Below, in pieces: positions 60,349-64,000 of a stretch of 64,000 bases of DNA. The notes under the pieces are model-generated. The model had not been told where the DNA came from, did not search any database, and saw only the letters and a program-made list of their open reading frames with translations. Source of the DNA: Hydrangea macrophylla (Eukaryota > Streptophyta > Magnoliopsida > Cornales > Hydrangeaceae); NCBI GenBank assembly GCA_033977485.1, contig CM066992.1, positions 98,964,140-99,028,139 on the forward strand, in the 5' to 3' direction. A program made the translations under genes and the position numbers. Every line of letters begins with the position of its first letter. The first letter of the stretch is position 1.

Positions 60349-62957
60349 TCATCCGGCGCTGCCGCCCCTGGGAGCTCCTCCGTAGTCGCCATCAGGATCT
60401 ATCCCAAACTGCCAAAGCCGCTGCTCAAGCTCCCTCACCCGCAGAGTCAGTCTCTTGGCCTCATCGTCCTGAGAAAAGGAAAGGTGAATAACATAGTCTG
60501 TTTTAAAATAAAAATGAAAAGTGTTAATAAAAGGGAGTCGACTCGATTTACCCTGGCTCTCTCCTGAGCCTCGACAGTCACCCGCGCCCCGTCAGCCTAA
60601 GCAAAAAAAAATCAATGAAAAAGGATTAGTGGGAGCAGAATAAGGATGCAAGAATTGGAAATAAGGTCCTATAAGCTTACCCTCCACTCCCAGCCGTGGA
60701 TCCACTCTCTAACATTATGAGCGTAGAGCTGGCCCTCCTCCGCATAGTCCCGCGGAACATGATCATACTGGAGCGGAATGACGGGAGCACCCGCAGGGTA
60801 CCGGGGGACCTCAATCGTGACCTGCTCGCCATAAGAAACGGTCTAGATACTCCAATCCCAAGGCGGCAAAGTTGGGGCCCGAGTCGCAGCAGGAACAGGC
60901 TGCAGAAGAAATGTAATCAATAACAAAATATTTGGAAACTCAAAAATACAAGAAAGAGTGCAGAAACAAAGAGGACTCACCCGAGTTACTTCCACCAAAG
61001 GGAAGTTCCTCATCAGCCTCGTAGCTCGGAAAGCTGTATATCCATCAAGAGAATCCACGAGTGTCTGAATCGAGACTCCCTCAAAAGCAGCTGTAAGCTG
61101 GGAACCCTGGAGTGTATCCATGGCCCTCATGGAAGCAGGAGGGGGATGTGGCACGAAATAATCAGGAGCCATCAGTGACTGCCTGGTCACTTTCTCGCCT
61201 AAGTACCACTCCCTAGCCTCGGGGCCATCCAATAGAATCCTCATCAGGTCGTACCCACCCGACCGCCGTATCCCATCCAGAGCCTCAGGAAGCACGTCCC
61301 TCCAAGGCTGCCACTCCACGTGCTGTACTCGCAAAGTTGTCAGGAAGTTCCTGAATGAGATAAAGTCGTGGGCCCCAGTCTTCTGCCCCACCCGGTCCTT
61401 CGCCCACTTCAGCCCTGGGGCATGATGAGGTTGTCTGCTAGCGACATTATATGAAGATACTCGTGGGACCAAATCTGCAAAGCAAGACAAAGAGGAATGT
61501 AAGGAGCATATTTTTTTAAAAATTGATTAGAAAAGGAAATGAAATAAAAGAAAAGAGAAGTGTTGCATACCTCCCACGCCTTCCAGAAACCGCCAGTGGA
61601 GGCCGGGTGATCCCGGGATATCTCTCCCATATGTCTATATAAGATGGCCAATCTAGCATCGGCCCATTCATACTGGTAGATCTGGTCCATGCGCTCCAAG
61701 GACCCCACCAGCGTCACAGAGAATCGGTCTCCCTTGGTGCTCAACAGGGAGCACCCCAGCACGTACATTAAGAAGCCCCGAGCCATCTACTCGTCCGTAA
61801 AGCCCGACTAGCCTCTGAAGGTGTCAAGGAACCACTTGGCCGTAACCAAGGGCTCCTCCGGGACCGTTCCAAGTAGCTCCTGCACCCTGTCCCACTCGGT
61901 GACACATCCAAATATCGTAGGAGCTCTCCTTCGAATGGGATCCCGGTGATCATGCTGAAGTCCAAGGGAGTCATCGTCATCTCCCCGAAGTTGAAGTGAA
62001 AGGCGTTGGTGGTATCCCACCTCCTCTCCGCTAGCGCGTGGATCTGTCGCAGGTCATTGGAGCTCTTCGTCAAGAGTTTGACAAAGTCCCCAAACTTACA
62101 GCCCTGACAAAACCCTGTACGGTCTCACTAAGCTCCCCGTACCACTCAAACCCGTGGGCGAGACTGCCGTGCCCCTTCAGCACCTTGGGTTGCAACTGTA
62201 AGAAAGAATCACAAGATTTGATGTCAGTAAATAAGAAAGAAATGAGAAGCAAAAATATGAAGAGAAAGATAAAAGAACAATATATATATATATATATATG
62301 AAAACATAAGAAAATAATAATGAAGCAGAATCTGCGTTTTTTTTTTTTTTTAGATATATGTTTTGAGAATGGCGTGACCATAAGGAACGAGTAAATAAAA
62401 ATAGTTTATTTTAGAGAATTTCACGAGCATGAATTTCACATTTACGAAAAGCTTGAATAACAAGAGTATATAGAATACTGGTTTATTGTTCATAAAAGGG
62501 GTGTGCGAGATTTTAATTGGCATACATCGTAACCAGAATTCTTTGGAAAAAGTTAACAAAACTGAATGTATGCATATACCGATGGGACACCCGAGCATTC
62601 ATAAGCATAGCATTCATTTTTCTTGTCCTCACATTCGTAAAAGTTCGTAAAAAATAGGATAAAAGAATACAAAATGGAATGAGCATCGGTTAAAACATTC
62701 GAGACGCTCGAGAGTGCTACAAGCATAGCATTTGCATTTGAAATGAGGCATTTGAAGTTGCATCGATTACACATTGCATTCATGAAGTTCATATGGCATA
62801 AGAATTGCAAAAGGAGATAAGAGAGGGGCACGTTTACCTCGCGCTTGAACGTGCAGGCGGATAAATGCTCGTCTGGATCCCGGAGTAAGAGTGTAGTGTC
62901 GGGGTTGGGAGTAGCACGGTACTTCGCCTTCTTTCTGCTGCCAGAACCGCTCGCCAT
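60349..62957 (-). pseudogene. Antisense plant-mobile-domain (PMD) gene with introns, broken
   Basis: A multi-exon gene runs against pol. Exons by GT-AG sites: 62957-62838 (40 codons, MASGSGSRKKAKYRATPNPD), 62195-61571, 61474-60981, 60899-60681 (219 nt), 60596-60552 (45 nt), 60468-60349 (stop TGA). The main exon encodes the PMD: IHALAERRWDTTNAFHFNFG and EMTMTPLDFSMITGIPF, then WFLDTFRG, MARGFLMYVLGCSLL, QYEWADARLAILYRHMGEI. The next has SFRNFLTTLRVQHVEWQPWR and EAREWYLGEKVTRQSLMAPD. The last exons form a short coiled coil (RLTLRVRELEQRLWQFGIDP). PMD proteins are plant nuclear proteins (MAIN/MAIL family) linked to silencing and also carried by transposons. Damage: frameshifts near 62095, 61925 and 61420, stops at 61806-61804, 61788-61786 and about 60845. 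A 5'-UTR intron may exist (donor near 63059, acceptor at 62962). Confidence 0.82.
62270..62299. repeat. (TA)n microsatellite in PMD intron 1
   Basis: TA run of about ten units at 62281-62299; a T run of 15 lies at 62338-62352. Confidence 0.9.
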
Positions 62958-63119
62958 GATCTGTCAAATAAGAAGGGAATTCGCGCGTTAGATTCATGAA
63001 AAATTCAGAAAAATAACAAACAATGAGAATAATTCGAGTTTTGATCAAGTAGAACTAACCTGATAAGTCCAGGCTAGATCAATACAAGCACAAAGAGAAG
63101 AGAAAAATAAAACCGTGCG

Positions 63120-63232
63120 CGGTAGTTGTGAACTGCCATGCGGCACTCGCTGAATACCGCAGTGGCACTCCGTGAGTGCCGCACGGCAGTCACGGAATGT
63201 CGCAAAAGTCAGCGTGTGCCGCATTTGAAGCG
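63120..63232 (-). promoter_or_regulatory. GCGGCA/TGCCGC cluster upstream of the PMD gene
   Basis: About eight words of this type in 113 bp (GCGGCACTCGCTGAATACCG at 63141, GTGCCGCACGGCAGTCACGG at 63176, GTGCCGCATTTG at 63216), starting 160 bp upstream of the PMD start codon. It is the third copy of the module found in the LTR and before the DUF7745-like ORF. No clear TATA box lies between it and the ATG. Confidence 0.68.
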
Positions 63233-63339
63233 ATTCAAAGAACCTTCACTTTCTCCCCAAAATTCAAATTAGGTCCCGAAAATTGAACTTAAGCCCCCAA
63301 AATTTGCCCTCGTTGCACTTCTGGCCCCCGAGGATGGTT

Positions 63340-63715
63340 TTCAGGACCAAATTGACTCCAGATTTTGAAAATTGAAATAAATTTGAGTCCGTTGACTCTA
63401 AATCTTGAAATTTGAAATGAATTTGAGTCTGTTCACCCTAAATTTTGAAAATTGGAATGAATTTGAGTCTATTGACTTTAAATTTCAAAAATTGAATCGA
63501 AATTGAGTCCATTGACTCTAAATTTTGAAAGTTGAAATGAATTTGAGTCTGTTGACCTCAGATTTTGAAACTTGAAATAAATTTGAGTCTGTTGACTCTA
63601 AATCTTAAAAGTTAAAATGAATTTAAGTCTGTTGACTTTAAATTTTGAAAGAAAAAAAAAAGAATTTGAGTCTGTTGACTTCTGATTTTTGGAAATTGAG
63701 TCTGCTTGGCTCCCG
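63340..63715. repeat. 40-bp tandem repeat, about 9 copies
   Basis: The word TTTGAGTCTGTTGACTCTAA or a close variant recurs at 63382, 63422, 63462, 63502, 63542, 63582, 63622 and 63664, exactly 40 bp apart until the last. The rest of each unit is AAATTTTGAAAGTTGAAATG. Tandem repeats between coding sequence and 3' LTR are a known source of satellites in Ogre/Tat elements. Confidence 0.93.
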
Positions 63716-63747
63716 ATTAATCTGAATATTGTTGCCCTACTTTTTTA

Positions 63748-64000
63748 GAGTGTAACAGATTTATATTCTCAATTCTCGCAATAGATTTGCGTTAACCCTC
63801 GTCTTGGGAATATAACAGATTTATATTCTCGATCCTCGTAATAGATTTACGTCGATCCTTCAGAGTGTAACAGATTTGCATTCTCGGTTCACGTAATAGA
63901 TTTACGTTAACCCTCGTCTTAGAAATATAACAGATTTATATTCTCGATCCTCGTAACAGATTTACGTCAATCCTTCAGAGTGTAATAGATTTACATTCTC
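63748..64000. repeat. 115-bp tandem repeat, running off the window
   Basis: GAGTGTAACAGATTTATATT begins units at 63748, 63863 and 63978, 115 bp apart. Each unit is itself two related half-units (AACAGATTTATATTCTC then AATAGATTTACG). At least 2.2 copies are seen; the array continues past 64000. Confidence 0.92.

Larger units (their letters stand above)
42797..64000 (+). mobile_element. Very large Tat/Ogre-type Ty3 retrotransposon (incomplete at right)
   Basis: The element occupies the rest of the window: 5' LTR 42797-45470, primer site 45474-45491, leader to 46757, gag from 46758, protease about 48680-49020, G-patch about 49225-49300, RT 53095-55360 region, RNase H, second RNase H about 56060-56345, integrase to 57772. 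Then come two antisense genes and tandem-repeat arrays. Two RNase H domains, a DNGS protease, a tRNA-Arg-type primer site and a long 3' region are features of the Tat/Ogre group. Two later insertions (49671-52873 and 54128-55359) are nested in it. Without them the element still exceeds 16 kb in the window. Stops and frameshifts occur in every gene, so it is inactive. The 5' target copy would be GTTTT (42792-42796). Confidence 0.9.

Noticed and set aside
60092..60567. Pro-rich and Ser/Ala-rich + strand ORFs
   Set aside because: They read through CCTCTGCCTCCGCC triplets and the exons of the antisense PMD gene; there is no independent support.

Overview
The window is nuclear DNA from a flowering plant, most likely a eudicot. 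It is AT-rich, its one host gene has plant-type GT-AG introns, and it is filled with plant-specific transposon families. The species cannot be named from the sequence. Only one intact cellular gene is supported: a four-exon gene for 40S ribosomal protein S25 (eS25), CDS 34082-37026 on the + strand. Almost everything else is transposable-element sequence, much of it nested.

Layout. 1-8600: a Tekay/Del-like chromovirus (831-8058, minus strand, 5-bp target-site duplication GTCTA) inserted into an older, related LTR. 9490-14930: a chain of small DNA transposons: two long-inverted-repeat elements, a Stowaway MITE, a hAT element with foreign internal sequence, and Helitron ends. 18045-20116: a complete solo LTR of the Tekay-like family (TSD CTTGT). 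20490-20771: a Tourist-like MITE. 21665-24978: a young non-autonomous LTR retrotransposon (TSD AGTTC) with an unrecognised ORF. 25390-26860: a 5'-truncated LINE. 31138-31833: a Mutator-like MITE. 34082-37026: RPS25. 38171-38897: a GC-rich hAT-like element. 39532-40568: a probable LTR remnant. 40963-42796: a third copy of the Tekay-like LTR, cut by the next element.

From 42797 to the window end lies a very large Tat/Ogre-type Ty3 retrotransposon on the + strand. It has a 2674-bp 5' LTR, a tRNA-Arg-type primer site, gag, protease, G-patch, RT, RNase H, a second RNase H and integrase, all degenerate. Two other transposons sit inside it: a 3203-bp solo LTR (49671-52873, TSD GGGTC) and a 1232-bp hAT element (54128-55359, TSD GGTGGACC) that carries a piece of a PPR gene. 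Downstream of pol, on the opposite strand, are two extra genes: a DUF7745-like ORF (59519-58453) and a multi-exon plant-mobile-domain (PMD) gene (62957-60349). Both are followed upstream by the same GCGGCA/TGCCGC repeat cluster that lies before the TATA boxes of the LTR. Two tandem-repeat arrays (40 bp and 115 bp) close the window; the 3' LTR must lie beyond 64000.

The strongest candidate for a little-described system is this Tat element with two antisense host-like genes that share a promoter-like repeat module with the LTR. Its primer-site region also resembles at least 50 nt of the tRNA-Arg 3' half rather than the usual 18. All reading frames of the element are interrupted, so this copy is a fossil of that system.
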